In this document: in pieces, positions 28,040 to 35,354 of the stretch | Numbering within the stretch: the stretch's first letter is position 1 | Layout: the number at the start of each line of letters is the position of its first letter | Virus record (IMG/VR): IMGVR_UViG_3300020445_001720 | Location: 1-64,000 of that record | Origin: a virus | Length of the DNA: 64,000 nucleotides | Reading direction: 5' to 3' (one strand) | Notes under the pieces: generated by a model | What the model was told of the DNA's origin: nothing | Seen by the model: only the letters and a program-made list of their open reading frames with translations | Database searches by the model: none | Program-made: the position numbers and the translations under genes

Positions 28040-29485
28040 CTATGCTCCAGGTGTGTTAAATTCTGATTTTGCATTCAGAGCATATAAATTATCACGATTA
28101 CTTGATGCAATATTCGGTATAGTATTTTTCGGAGTTCCACCACCTCCACCATTTACTGTCTGACCACCGTTATTAGGTCGAATGACTGTTACAATTGGTT
28201 TTGGTTGCGTAATTTGTCCAAGGTTTTGGAAATTATTATTATTCGTACCATTTATCTGAACATTATCTCCATTACCTGTAATATCAATTCCTTCATTATT
28301 AGCATCTCTCGTCAAATCACTGTGTATAGATTGCCCCATAGCAGAAACACTCAAGACACCCGAAACACCTTGCATACCTGGAATCAAACTGGTAATAGCA
28401 CCTGCAGTATATAATCCTGCACCTACCCAGTTACCCTTCATACCCTCACTTACAGCACCCCAAATATCAAGACCAGTACCAATAACAGGTATGGCTCCTA
28501 AAACTCCTCTCCTAGCAACTGCTCCAGCTGCTCCTCGTGTTGCTGTTGTTGCTGCTGTTGTTGCTACTCTTGTTGCACCTCTTGAACCTATATTAAAGAA
28601 TCCTTTTATTGCAGTTCTCATACCAGGACCAATTGCCCTTGCAATACCAACATATGCCTTCCTTATTGCAGTCTGAATAATGTTACCTGCTACTCTAAAT
28701 GGGAATGTTACTACCCTAGTAGCAAATGAAGCTACACCTGTAGCAAACTTAGCAGCAAGAGATACTAATTTACTCGTAAATCTTGTGAAAAGATGGAACC
28801 CCCTTGTTACTTGTTGAAGAGCAGAGTTTAAATCTACACCCAATTGCCTCATCAGGTCACTATTACCCTGTTGCCACGCAGTAAACGTCTCAAATACTTT
28901 TTTAGCAAGGAAACCACCAAAAAGAAGTAAAAGTGCATTTTTGATTTTATCAAAAAATCCTACTGTTTTCTTTTGTGTAGCATCTACCTTTGATTTTGCT
29001 TTTTTTTCTAAATCAGGTTCTTCTAATTCATCTTCTCTTTGCTCTTTTATCTTATTTTGGAAGAAAAGATTTTGTTGCTTTGCTAATTCTTCCTGTATCT
29101 TAGCCTCAGTTTCATTTCCTTTTATAATTACCTTTCTAATATTAGCAAGAACTGTTTGCATATTAGCAACAGTAGATTCTAATACATCTACTCTCTTTGT
29201 TAAAGTATTAACTGGAGCAACTAAAGCACCAGCATCTGCTTGAACTCTCTGACCTACATCACCTCTATTTGACAATACCAAAGCACCGCCACCACCAAAA
29301 TTCATCTTACTGGTTCTAGCAATTGCCTGTCTATTTTGTTTAGATAATATACTACTACGACTCTTAAATACCTTCTTTCTTTCTTCATTTGACAAAATTT
29401 TTCCCGTAGAAGGATCTACCCCAGTATCTGCTGCATCCAGACTGGGATTATTACCTATATTGAAAAAACTGTCTTTAACCGCCAT
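28040..29485 (-). CDS. Putative tape-measure/hub protein, 481 aa
   Basis: Residues 80-165 form a charged coiled-coil region (VDVLESTVANMQTVLANI and a Glu/Lys-rich stretch). A hydrophobic segment IKNALLLLFGGFLAKKVFETF follows. A long region of amphipathic and Ala/Gly-rich helices comes next, and a second hydrophobic domain lies around IPVIGTGLDIWGAVSEG. This is typical of phage tape-measure proteins. It directly follows the gp26-like gene and its frameshift extension, exactly where lambda-like tail gene order places the tape measure. It overlaps the 58-codon ORF by 11 bp. Its first hydrophobic segment resembles that of the 417-residue neighbour (FGGFLAKK versus FAGAWLLK). Confidence 0.55.
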   Translation of the reverse strand: MAVKDSFFNIGNNPSLDAADTGVDPSTGKILSNEERKKVFKSRSSILSKQNRQAIARTSKMNFGGGGALVLSNRGDVGQRVQADAGALVAPVNTLTKRVDVLESTVANMQTVLANIRKVIIKGNETEAKIQEELAKQQNLFFQNKIKEQREDELEEPDLEKKAKSKVDATQKKTVGFFDKIKNALLLLFGGFLAKKVFETFTAWQQGNSDLMRQLGVDLNSALQQVTRGFHLFTRFTSKLVSLAAKFATGVASFATRVVTFPFRVAGNIIQTAIRKAYVGIARAIGPGMRTAIKGFFNIGSRGATRVATTAATTATRGAAGAVARRGVLGAIPVIGTGLDIWGAVSEGMKGNWVGAGLYTAGAITSLIPGMQGVSGVLSVSAMGQSIHSDLTRDANNEGIDITGNGDNVQINGTNNNNFQNLGQITQPKPIVTVIRPNNGGQTVNGGGGGTPKNTIPNIASSNRDNLYALNAKSEFNTPGA

Positions 29486-29651
29486 TTATACCACGTTTTA
29501 AATTTTCCTCTTCGATATGCTGAGATAAGAGAGTTACATATATTTCTCTTTCCCAAGGCATCATATTTTCTAATTCTGTTAATGAATATTTATGATGCTG
29601 CATCAGGGCAAAATTCGTCTTAAAGTATGACTCAAGAGATTCGTGAGCCAT
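29475..29651 (-). CDS. Tail assembly chaperone C-terminal ORF, 58 aa
   Basis: This ORF begins with ATG two bases after the stop of the gp26-like gene and ends 11 bp inside the 481-residue gene. The product contains HHKYSLTELENMMPWERE, a signature like that of the second part of tail assembly chaperones: a small helical domain with a conserved MPWER-type turn. It may be translated alone from its ATG, or as an extension of the upstream protein by -1 frameshifting. The frame from the slippery site enters this ORF three codons before its ATG. A fused product would be 298 residues. It corresponds in position to the small gp51-like hub assembly genes of T4-like phages. Confidence 0.7.
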   Translation of the reverse strand: MAHESLESYFKTNFALMQHHKYSLTELENMMPWEREIYVTLLSQHIEEENLKRGINGG

Positions 29652-29653
29652 GG

Positions 29654-30370
29654 CTACTCGAAAAAAGACGATAAACCCTCCAAAACGACATGATTATTAA
29701 CTTTAGTTTTAGGATTAACTATATCAAACTCATGTTTTAGTTTAGGCATAGTCTCAAAGAAAGTCTCAATTTTCTTAAATTGCTTAGAATTAAGTTGTTC
29801 AAGAAAAGTATGTAATTCTTTCTTTGTACAATCTGAAGCAGCAAATGATTCCTCTGGACTAAAAACTTGATCTACACAATCAGCAACCAAATTAAAAGTT
29901 TCCTCTACTGAAACATCAGTAGAATTAAAATTAGATTTGATAAATTGTCCTAAAGAAGGATACTTCAATCTCAAAGTATAACTATCATCTAGCACTACGT
30001 CTCTATCATGATCTGGATTAACATCTAACTTTATTTCATCTATATCAACCACAGCAGGAACCTGTGTAACACCGTCATCAGGACAAGTTATTAAAATTTC
30101 AACTTGTTCTCCAACAGATTTACCACGAACATGTAAGAATAGATATTCTATCTCAAAAGTTGGTAGTCTATCTACTCTAACACCTTTGCTTAGTATACAA
30201 CTACTAAGAACATCTTTAACAGCACGACCAATCTGTTTCTCATCTTGACTTTCCATTGCTATAACAAGAATTTTTTCTTCTTTAACAAGGAAAGGTCTAT
30301 ATTTTACAGTCTTATTTGTAATAGGTAACTTCAACTCATAGGTTGGAGTCGCAATGGTTGGTAAAGGCAT
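29654..30370 (-). CDS. 26: Baseplate hub/tail assembly protein gp26-like
   Basis: The 238-residue protein matches the T4 baseplate protein family typified by gp26. Features are an N-terminal strand TYELKLPITNKTVKYRPF, then KEEKILVIAMES, a LPTFEIEYLFLHVRGKSVGE block, and a C-terminal helical half with FETMPKLKHEF. Family members start tail or baseplate hub assembly and are functionally like tail assembly chaperones. The last codons read TCT TTT TTC GAG TAG, which contains a T-TTT-TTC slippery heptamer. The gene is followed by the 58-codon ORF in the -1 frame and then by tape-measure-like genes. Confidence 0.75.
   Translation of the reverse strand: MPLPTIATPTYELKLPITNKTVKYRPFLVKEEKILVIAMESQDEKQIGRAVKDVLSSCILSKGVRVDRLPTFEIEYLFLHVRGKSVGEQVEILITCPDDGVTQVPAVVDIDEIKLDVNPDHDRDVVLDDSYTLRLKYPSLGQFIKSNFNSTDVSVEETFNLVADCVDQVFSPEESFAASDCTKKELHTFLEQLNSKQFKKIETFFETMPKLKHEFDIVNPKTKVNNHVVLEGLSSFFE
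29660..29666 (-). other. Candidate -1 ribosomal frameshift site (T TTT TTC)
   Basis: On the minus strand the zero-frame codons TCT TTT TTC place a canonical slippery heptamer T_TTT_TTC two codons before the gp26-like stop. A -1 slip gives TTT TTT CGA GTA GCC ATG, which is in frame with the 58-residue ORF. Confidence 0.6.
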
Positions 30371-30417
30371 AATAAATTATAACAATTCGTATAGTATATA
30401 GGAGAGTTTTTTAAACT

Positions 30418-31323
30418 CTAAGCTTGTGGGTTATATGGATTCCCAGTAAATCCAGGATCTCCTTGTATGTTAGTATTTCGAAGATATAAAGGAGGAAATG
30501 CCGTTGATTCCTGGTTTGAATCTACATTATAAAATGATGACATATTGGTTAGATTAGACCAATCTATATTGAATGGATTTGTATCTACCGCATTAAGTAC
30601 ATCAGGTATATTGGCATTCATAGCTCTTAATTCGATATTTTTATTCATTTCTTCAACGGTAAGATCATTATTTTTAACACTATTACGATATTTGGATATC
30701 CTACCTATAGGTCCAGAAACATAACGAGTATATTCAAAAGTTGCAGAAGCAGTTAAAATTTTAGACTGATCATATCCAACTTGAACATCAGTTACATTTT
30801 GAGGAAATAAATTAAAGAAAGTATATTGCAAATTATCACTATAGTCTCTTTCAAATTTTATTATTTGAGTCTGTTCCATCCTATAATCATCAGGATATTG
30901 CATCCTAATAAAGTAATTTGTTTTATTTTGGGAAACGGATCCTCTCCTACCAGCAGGAGCATGAGTTCCACCAGCAATAAATTCCATCCAATGTTCTAAA
31001 AATTTTAAAACCTTATATTCCTTATCAACATAAAAAGTAAGTGTAATTGGCACATACATTCTACTATGTGCAAACTTTTCAGTTATTCCTGTATACCCAC
31101 CTGTTACATTAGAAGTTGCAAGAGATGCAAATGGTAATGCAGCAGCATTGCATAATAAACCTAAATCTCCTCCTATAAATCTTTTATCTACTCCTCTATC
31201 TTCTAAGTATCGACTCAAAGATCCACTCATACTACCAAAATTAACTGCGTAATGGGAAGTTTGTGCAAGATTTGTAAGAGTAGGTTTCAAATCACTTATT
31301 CTTCTTGGTCTTTGGTTTGCCAC
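30418..31323 (-). CDS. 54: Baseplate tail-tube initiator gp54
   Basis: The 301-residue protein resembles T4 gp54 and, more distantly, the tube protein gp19. It has HYAVNFGSMSGSL at 23-35, a PFASLATSNVTGGYTGITEKFAHSRMY-like strand region, ITLTFYVDKEYKVLKFLEHWM around 95-115, and TASATFEYTRYV near 210. gp54 binds the hub surface and, together with gp48, starts tube polymerisation; gp48 is encoded just across the divergent junction. The start codon is GTG (31321-31323), with no ATG nearby. A CTAAATA motif lies 31 bp upstream, mirrored on the other strand for gp4. Confidence 0.8.
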   Translation of the reverse strand: MANQRPRRISDLKPTLTNLAQTSHYAVNFGSMSGSLSRYLEDRGVDKRFIGGDLGLLCNAAALPFASLATSNVTGGYTGITEKFAHSRMYVPITLTFYVDKEYKVLKFLEHWMEFIAGGTHAPAGRRGSVSQNKTNYFIRMQYPDDYRMEQTQIIKFERDYSDNLQYTFFNLFPQNVTDVQVGYDQSKILTASATFEYTRYVSGPIGRISKYRNSVKNNDLTVEEMNKNIELRAMNANIPDVLNAVDTNPFNIDWSNLTNMSSFYNVDSNQESTAFPPLYLRNTNIQGDPGFTGNPYNPQA

Positions 31324-31324
31324 A

Positions 31325-31331
31325 CTAAATA
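31325..31331 (+). promoter_or_regulatory. CTAAATA late-type motif for gp4 operon
   Basis: CTAAATA on the plus strand ends 31 bp before the gp4 ATG (31363). It is the mirror image of the motif at 31355-31361, so this 39-bp gap seems to hold two symmetric divergent late promoters. Confidence 0.5.
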
Positions 31332-31354
31332 TCTATTATGAGTTTAATTATACT

Positions 31355-31361
31355 TATTTAG
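31355..31361 (-). promoter_or_regulatory. CTAAATA late-type motif for gp54
   Basis: CTAAATA on the minus strand ends 31 bp before the GTG start of gp54 (31323). Spacing is identical to the plus-strand copy for gp4. Confidence 0.5.
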
Positions 31362-31362
31362 C

Positions 31363-31797
31363 ATGACATATAAAGGAAAATACCGTCCATCTCATCCAGA
31401 AAAGTATAAAGGTAATCCTATGAAAATAGTGTATCGTTCATTATGGGAAAGAAAATTTATGGTTTATTGTGATAAAAATAGAAACATATTAGAATGGTGG
31501 AGCGAAGAAGTTGCTATTCCTTACAGATCACCTATTGATAGAAGAGTTCATAGATACTTCCCAGATTTTTATATTAAAGTAAAAGAATCTCATAATAAAA
31601 TTAAATCATACCTTATAGAGGTAAAACCTAAAAAACAAACAAAACCTCCCATAAAACCAAAGAGACAAACAAAAGGTTACATTCGTGAAGCATATGAATA
31701 TGCTAAAAATCAATCAAAATGGAAAGCAGCAGCAGAATATTGTTTAGATCGTGGGTGGGAATTTAAAGTAATTACAGAAAAAGAACTAGGAGTATGA
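31363..31797 (+). CDS. 4: Head completion protein gp4, PD-(D/E)XK fold
   Basis: The 144-residue protein matches the T4 gp4 (gp50/65) head completion family, which is related to the TnsA N-terminal nuclease fold. Visible elements are YRSLWERKFMVYCD (24-37) and RRVHRYFPDFYIKVK with D68. IEVKPKK follows, with E86 and K88, completing a PD-(D/E)XK-type site. gp4 acts after DNA packaging to make the head competent for tail joining. It opens the plus-strand island and its TGA overlaps the next ATG (ATGA). Length fits the family (T4 150). Confidence 0.85.
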   Translation: MTYKGKYRPSHPEKYKGNPMKIVYRSLWERKFMVYCDKNRNILEWWSEEVAIPYRSPIDRRVHRYFPDFYIKVKESHNKIKSYLIEVKPKKQTKPPIKPKRQTKGYIREAYEYAKNQSKWKAAAEYCLDRGWEFKVITEKELGV

Positions 31798-32138
31798 GTA
31801 GACTATCTGAAATATTAAAAGAATATACAGGTTCAGAGGATGTTGATGATGTATACCAAGAAGTTCTAGGTGTATTGTCAGAAGGAGATGTTCCTCAGAT
31901 CGGAAAGTATTACACCTTTGTATATCGTCCCAAAACACCCAACTTAAGATATGATGAATATCCTTTAGTAGCAGTTACAAGTATATTTGATTGGGGATTC
32001 AAAGGAATTAATTTCCATTGGGGAGAATCAAGACAATATACCTTTCCAGAAATAATAGGTGGTTTATATAATATAACTGATCTAGAGATAGATGACGCAA
32101 GAAATTTATCTTTCGGTAAATATCGGCTAAATAGATAA
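31794..32138 (+). CDS. Conserved phage protein, 114 aa
   Basis: The protein contains GKYYTFVYRPKTPNLRYDEYPLVAV (about 37-61) followed by GFKGINFHW. This pairing, a short barrel-like strand set with PKT, a YD-x-YPL element and G-x-NxHW, recurs in many tailed phages in small proteins of unknown function encoded near structural genes. The N-terminal 30 residues are helical and acidic. It is translationally coupled to gp4 by an ATGA overlap and followed 10 bp later by gp48. That places it with late morphogenesis genes. Its role is not established. Confidence 0.65.
   Translation: MSRLSEILKEYTGSEDVDDVYQEVLGVLSEGDVPQIGKYYTFVYRPKTPNLRYDEYPLVAVTSIFDWGFKGINFHWGESRQYTFPEIIGGLYNITDLEIDDARNLSFGKYRLNR
32127..32133 (+). 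promoter_or_regulatory. CTAAATA late-type motif before gp48
   Basis: CTAAATA on the plus strand overlaps the stop of the 114-residue gene and lies 15 bp upstream of the gp48 ATG. It is in the same sense and at about the spacing seen before other late genes. Confidence 0.4.
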
Positions 32139-32148
32139 AAAGAAATAA

Positions 32149-33231
32149 ATGGCAGAGAATACAATAACAGATTTAGAAGGTTACTATGATTCTATAAAGG
32201 ATTCTGGCATATTTTCAGAGGAAGCACAAAGTAGCTTTGATCCTACATTCGGTTTCACAGGTTCATCAGCAGATGCTGCTAAGGCATTCGCAGAAAATTC
32301 AAATCTAAGTAATGAAACAGGACCTTCTGACGGAATACCAAGATCATCTGCACCGTTTAGATATCCTTATACAAAAATAGATGAACATGATGATTATATG
32401 AAACTTGAGATAGTTGAATTTGTTGCGCCAGGTTTAGATAGAATTTCAGATAATGAATTTAATTTAAAAACTAGTGACCATATTGCGAAAAAAGATATTC
32501 TTTATACAATAATGCTACCAGTACCACAAGGACTAGAAGATACTAAAGGTGCGAATTGGTCAGATGGTAATATGGGTCCAGCAGAAGCAATGATAGCATC
32601 TGTTGTTAAAAAAGGTATGACAACAGATGGTAGTATTGCTAGTATGGCAGGAGGTGCTTTTAGTGAACTACAGTCCCAATTAACTCAGTTAGGACAAGCA
32701 GATAGATCAGTAGTAGGTAATATGCTTACAGGAACAACTGCATCTTTAGTTGCAAATGCACTAACAGGGTCGGGTGCTAATTTCTTTGGTAGAGAAACTG
32801 GATTAACAGTAAACAAAAACCAACAATTATTATTTGATGGTATTACGGGAAGAAATTTTTCCTTTAGTTGGGATATGGTTCCAAGAAATAATAAAGAAGC
32901 TGATCAAATAAAAATTATTATTAGAATTCTTAAACAAGCAATGTCTCCCCAAAGAGGAGGAACAGCAACTGTAAAGGGTCTATTTTTAAAGTCACCAGAT
33001 ATATTTTATCTAACATACATGCACGGAAAAGATATGCATCCTTTCTTAAATGCTTTTAAACCATGTGCACTTACTGGTCTAAGTGTGAACTATACAGGTT
33101 CTGGTACATATGCTACATATCGTGATGGAACTCCTGTACATTTAAGTTTAAGTTTAAATTTCGCAGAACTAACTGCCGTATACAGAGACGATTATGCAGG
33201 ACCAAATTCAGGAGATGGAGTAGGATACTAA
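32149..33231 (+). CDS. 48: Baseplate tail-tube cap gp48
   Basis: The 360-residue protein matches T4 gp48 in length (364) and layout. It has an N-terminal polar segment, FRYPYTKIDEHDDYMKLEIVEF around 70-90, a helical region with Ala/Gly/Ser repeats (about 155-215), and FDGITGRNFSFSWDMVPRN. A C-terminal tube-like domain follows, with FLKSPDIFYLTYMHGKD and CALTGLSVNYTGSG. gp48 with gp54 caps the baseplate and nucleates the tail tube. The stop codon overlaps the gp53 start (TAATG). Confidence 0.85.
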   Translation: MAENTITDLEGYYDSIKDSGIFSEEAQSSFDPTFGFTGSSADAAKAFAENSNLSNETGPSDGIPRSSAPFRYPYTKIDEHDDYMKLEIVEFVAPGLDRISDNEFNLKTSDHIAKKDILYTIMLPVPQGLEDTKGANWSDGNMGPAEAMIASVVKKGMTTDGSIASMAGGAFSELQSQLTQLGQADRSVVGNMLTGTTASLVANALTGSGANFFGRETGLTVNKNQQLLFDGITGRNFSFSWDMVPRNNKEADQIKIIIRILKQAMSPQRGGTATVKGLFLKSPDIFYLTYMHGKDMHPFLNAFKPCALTGLSVNYTGSGTYATYRDGTPVHLSLSLNFAELTAVYRDDYAGPNSGDGVGY

Positions 33232-33887
33232 TGGGATTTTTTAGAGAATTACCAAATATTGAATATCTGTCTGTACTATCAGATAGAAACTCATCATTAG
33301 ATTATGTTAAAGTTAAAAATTTATTTCGTCGTGTAAAAATAAGAGATGATTTAAAACAATACTTTACTATCTTTGATAGAATAACTATAAAGGATGGTTA
33401 TCGTCCTGATCAAATTGCAGAACAAGTATATAGAAATCCAGATCTTGATTGGGTAGTCTTACTAACTGCAGGAATAGTTAATGTAAATAATGAATGGCCA
33501 TTAACCAGTAATGAATTATATGAATTCTCTCTTAATAAGTATGGTGAGAATTTAAATGCAACAAAACACTATGAAACAATAGAGATTAGAGATGCAAATA
33601 ATAGATTAATCTTACCTAAAGGTCAAATAGTAGACTCAGATTTCTCTATACCAGATCCTACCAACCCTCTCACTGATTTAACAGGTAATGCAATTAGAAT
33701 AGGTTTATCATACTATCAATATGAAACTCGTGTAAATGAAAAGAAAAGACAAATTGAATTATTAAAACCAGATTACCTATCTCAGTTTTTAAAAGATATG
33801 AGAAAAATTATGAAGTACACTAAATCATCTCAATATGTAAGTACTCGATTAATAAGAACATCTAATAGTAGAATAAAATCTCCATAA
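33231..33887 (+). CDS. 53: Baseplate wedge protein gp53
   Basis: The 218-residue protein matches T4 gp53 (196 aa), which joins baseplate wedges around the hub. The LysM-like segment is clear: ITIKDGYRPDQIAEQVYRNPDLDWVVLL at about 51-79, followed by NNEWPLT. The N-terminal FRELPNIEYL is also typical. The C-terminal helix LSQFLKDMRKIMKY ends the protein with a basic tail. It is the last gene of the plus-strand island and is followed by a strong bidirectional terminator facing gp32. Confidence 0.88.
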   Translation: MGFFRELPNIEYLSVLSDRNSSLDYVKVKNLFRRVKIRDDLKQYFTIFDRITIKDGYRPDQIAEQVYRNPDLDWVVLLTAGIVNVNNEWPLTSNELYEFSLNKYGENLNATKHYETIEIRDANNRLILPKGQIVDSDFSIPDPTNPLTDLTGNAIRIGLSYYQYETRVNEKKRQIELLKPDYLSQFLKDMRKIMKYTKSSQYVSTRLIRTSNSRIKSP

Positions 33888-34006
33888 AAAAAGGAGCCCC
33901 CATCAGGACCCCAATATTCTGGTTCTCTTGGATCTATTCTTGGATCCCACCAAAAGAATCCAAGTTGATGCAACCTAACATGCATCAGTGGTTTTTTTAA
34001 TTCCAT
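33830..34006 (-). CDS. Possible small protein, 58 aa, antisense to gp53 end
   Basis: A minus-strand ATG at 34004-34006 is preceded by GGAGAGGAA, a strong Shine-Dalgarno match at close spacing. The 58-residue product is rich in Trp, Asp, Pro and Gly in its first two thirds (GFFWWDPRIDPREPEYWGP), a composition unlike random AT-rich sequence. Its last 58 bp overlap gp53 in antisense. A terminator lies just upstream on the same strand, so expression would depend on readthrough or an unseen promoter. I consider it likely but unproven; no family is recognised. Confidence 0.45.
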   Translation of the reverse strand: MELKKPLMHVRLHQLGFFWWDPRIDPREPEYWGPDGGSFFYGDFILLLDVLINRVLTY

Positions 34007-34020
34007 TTCCTCTCCAATAG

Positions 34021-34048
34021 AAAAAAAGGGTCTTTATAGACCCTTTTC
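34021..34048. terminator. Bidirectional rho-independent terminator
   Basis: A 9-bp stem (34024-34032 with 34039-34047) and a 6-nt TTTATA loop are flanked by T-tracts on both strands: seven Ts on the minus strand and TTTT on the plus. It separates the convergent gp53 (+) and gp32 (-) units. Confidence 0.88.
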
Positions 34049-34064
34049 TAATATATTCTATTTA

Positions 34065-34955
34065 TCATTCTTGTGCTAGTTTAGCAAAATATGATAACGC
34101 ATCATCCTCATCTTCAGTAGATGGTGTTGCTTGAGTTGCAGCAGTAACTAATTCTTCTGCAGAACCACGACCATCATCTTCACGTTCCAGATCTTCTGTT
34201 TGTTGTACACGAGTAGTTCCAAGTCTTAAAACAGATTCAAGTCTCTTCTTCAAATCTTCATATGATTTGAATTGATCAGCAGCAACAAACTCCTCAAGAG
34301 AGTATTGCTTTTTCCAGATCGCTTCAAGAGCATCGTCATCATCAAGTAATGGAGTTACAGCAGCAAATTCAGAACTATCATAGTTTCTGTATCCTGCTAC
34401 GTTCTTTGCCTTCAACTTGAAGTTAGCACCTTGCCAGAAATCGAATGGATCGATTGCTTCCTCGTCCTCAAACTCAGGTTGCATTGCTGCTGTGAGTTTG
34501 TCAAAGATCTTCTTACCGAACTTATATAAGAATACTTTACCTTCGTTCTCAGGGTTTGTAGGATCCTTTACAACGTAGATATTACTAACGTAAGTCAACT
34601 TACGTTTCTGCTTTCTAGCAGTTTCTTTACCTGCATCAGTTCCATTGTTCCATAGTTCTGAATTGTATTCAGACACTGGATCTTTCTGTCCTAATGTGGT
34701 TAAAGAGTTTTCGATATACCAACCGCCAGGACCTTGGAAAGCATGGGAGTATAGTTTTACGAATGGGAGATCTTCCTTGTCAGGGGGTGGAAGAAAACGT
34801 ATAACAGCATAGCCATTACCACTTTTGTCTACGTCTAATTTCCATAAACGGTCATCTCCTGCTGTACCGTTATTATTCATTTTTTCGACTTCCTTAACTA
34901 ACTTTGCAGTTAAAGATCCTAATTTAGATTGCTTTTTAAGATTAGCAAACGACAT
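34065..34955 (-). CDS. 32: Single-stranded DNA-binding protein gp32
   Basis: The 296-residue protein is the T4 gp32 homologue. It has the basic N-terminal cooperativity segment, the OB-type core with GYAVIRFLPPPDKEDLPFVKLYSHAFQGPGGWYIENSLTT (about 48-87), and KVFLYKFGKKIFDKL. The C-terminus is a long acidic tail ending DDALSYFAKLAQE, which recruits replication partners in T4. The T4 zinc-binding Cys residues are absent; the core has no cysteine. Cyanophage gp32 proteins are like this. It is preceded by a sigma70 promoter and AT-rich 9-bp tandem repeats, a plausible autoregulatory leader, since T4 gp32 represses its own translation. Confidence 0.93.
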   Translation of the reverse strand: MSFANLKKQSKLGSLTAKLVKEVEKMNNNGTAGDDRLWKLDVDKSGNGYAVIRFLPPPDKEDLPFVKLYSHAFQGPGGWYIENSLTTLGQKDPVSEYNSELWNNGTDAGKETARKQKRKLTYVSNIYVVKDPTNPENEGKVFLYKFGKKIFDKLTAAMQPEFEDEEAIDPFDFWQGANFKLKAKNVAGYRNYDSSEFAAVTPLLDDDDALEAIWKKQYSLEEFVAADQFKSYEDLKKRLESVLRLGTTRVQQTEDLEREDDGRGSAEELVTAATQATPSTEDEDDALSYFAKLAQE

Positions 34956-34967
34956 TTAGATTACCTC

Positions 34968-34985
34968 GGATTAATTGGATTAATT
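34968..34985 (-). repeat. Tandem 9-bp repeat in gp32 leader
   Basis: GGATTAATT is repeated twice head-to-tail on the plus strand (34968-34976, 34977-34985), followed by two more GGAT elements. It lies in the gp32 mRNA leader between the promoter and the ribosome-binding site, where unstructured AT-rich RNA could bind excess gp32. Confidence 0.5.
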
Positions 34986-34995
34986 GGATGTTTGG

Positions 34996-35024
34996 ATTAT
35001 AGCAGAGAAATTATTAAAAGTCAA
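34996..35024 (-). promoter_or_regulatory. Sigma70-type promoter for gp32
   Basis: TTGACT (35019-35024), a 17-bp spacer and TATAAT (34996-35001) with a preceding TGC form a strong extended -10 promoter on the minus strand. It abuts the stop of the DUF1825 gene and gives a leader of about 35 nt. Confidence 0.85.
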
Positions 35025-35354
35025 TCATTTAATGTTTTCTTTTAATGTTTGAATAGTATCATTCATACAATTAAACAAGATCTGCATATCAGTACCAGGT
35101 GGGAAACCCATATGATTAATGGATTTCTGCAACGTTTGTTGCATTTGTTTTGCCTCTGGCGAATCTGAAAGAGACAGTCTAGTATACATAACTTTCTGCT
35201 TTTCTAATAATGTAATTAGTTTGTCAACGTGTTTAACCTTATCTTCACGAGACATCATTGGATACGCAAATGCACGAGAGTACACTTGTTCTTGCAACTT
35301 ATTGATCTCAGTAAGTTCTTTTTTAACTATTTCGGAATCAAAAAAATTACTCAT
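35025..35354 (-). CDS. DUF1825-like protein
   Basis: The 109-residue all-helical protein begins MSNFFDSEIVKKEL, the typical opening of the DUF1825 family, and has a FPPGTDMQILFNCMNDTI-like C-terminal helix. DUF1825 is found mainly in cyanobacteria and in their T4-like phages, where it often sits between gp32 and gp59 as it does here. Its function is unknown. Its presence is one of the better arguments for a cyanobacterial host. It overlaps gp59 by 8 bp. Confidence 0.75.
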   Translation of the reverse strand: MSNFFDSEIVKKELTEINKLQEQVYSRAFAYPMMSREDKVKHVDKLITLLEKQKVMYTRLSLSDSPEAKQMQQTLQKSINHMGFPPGTDMQILFNCMNDTIQTLKENIK

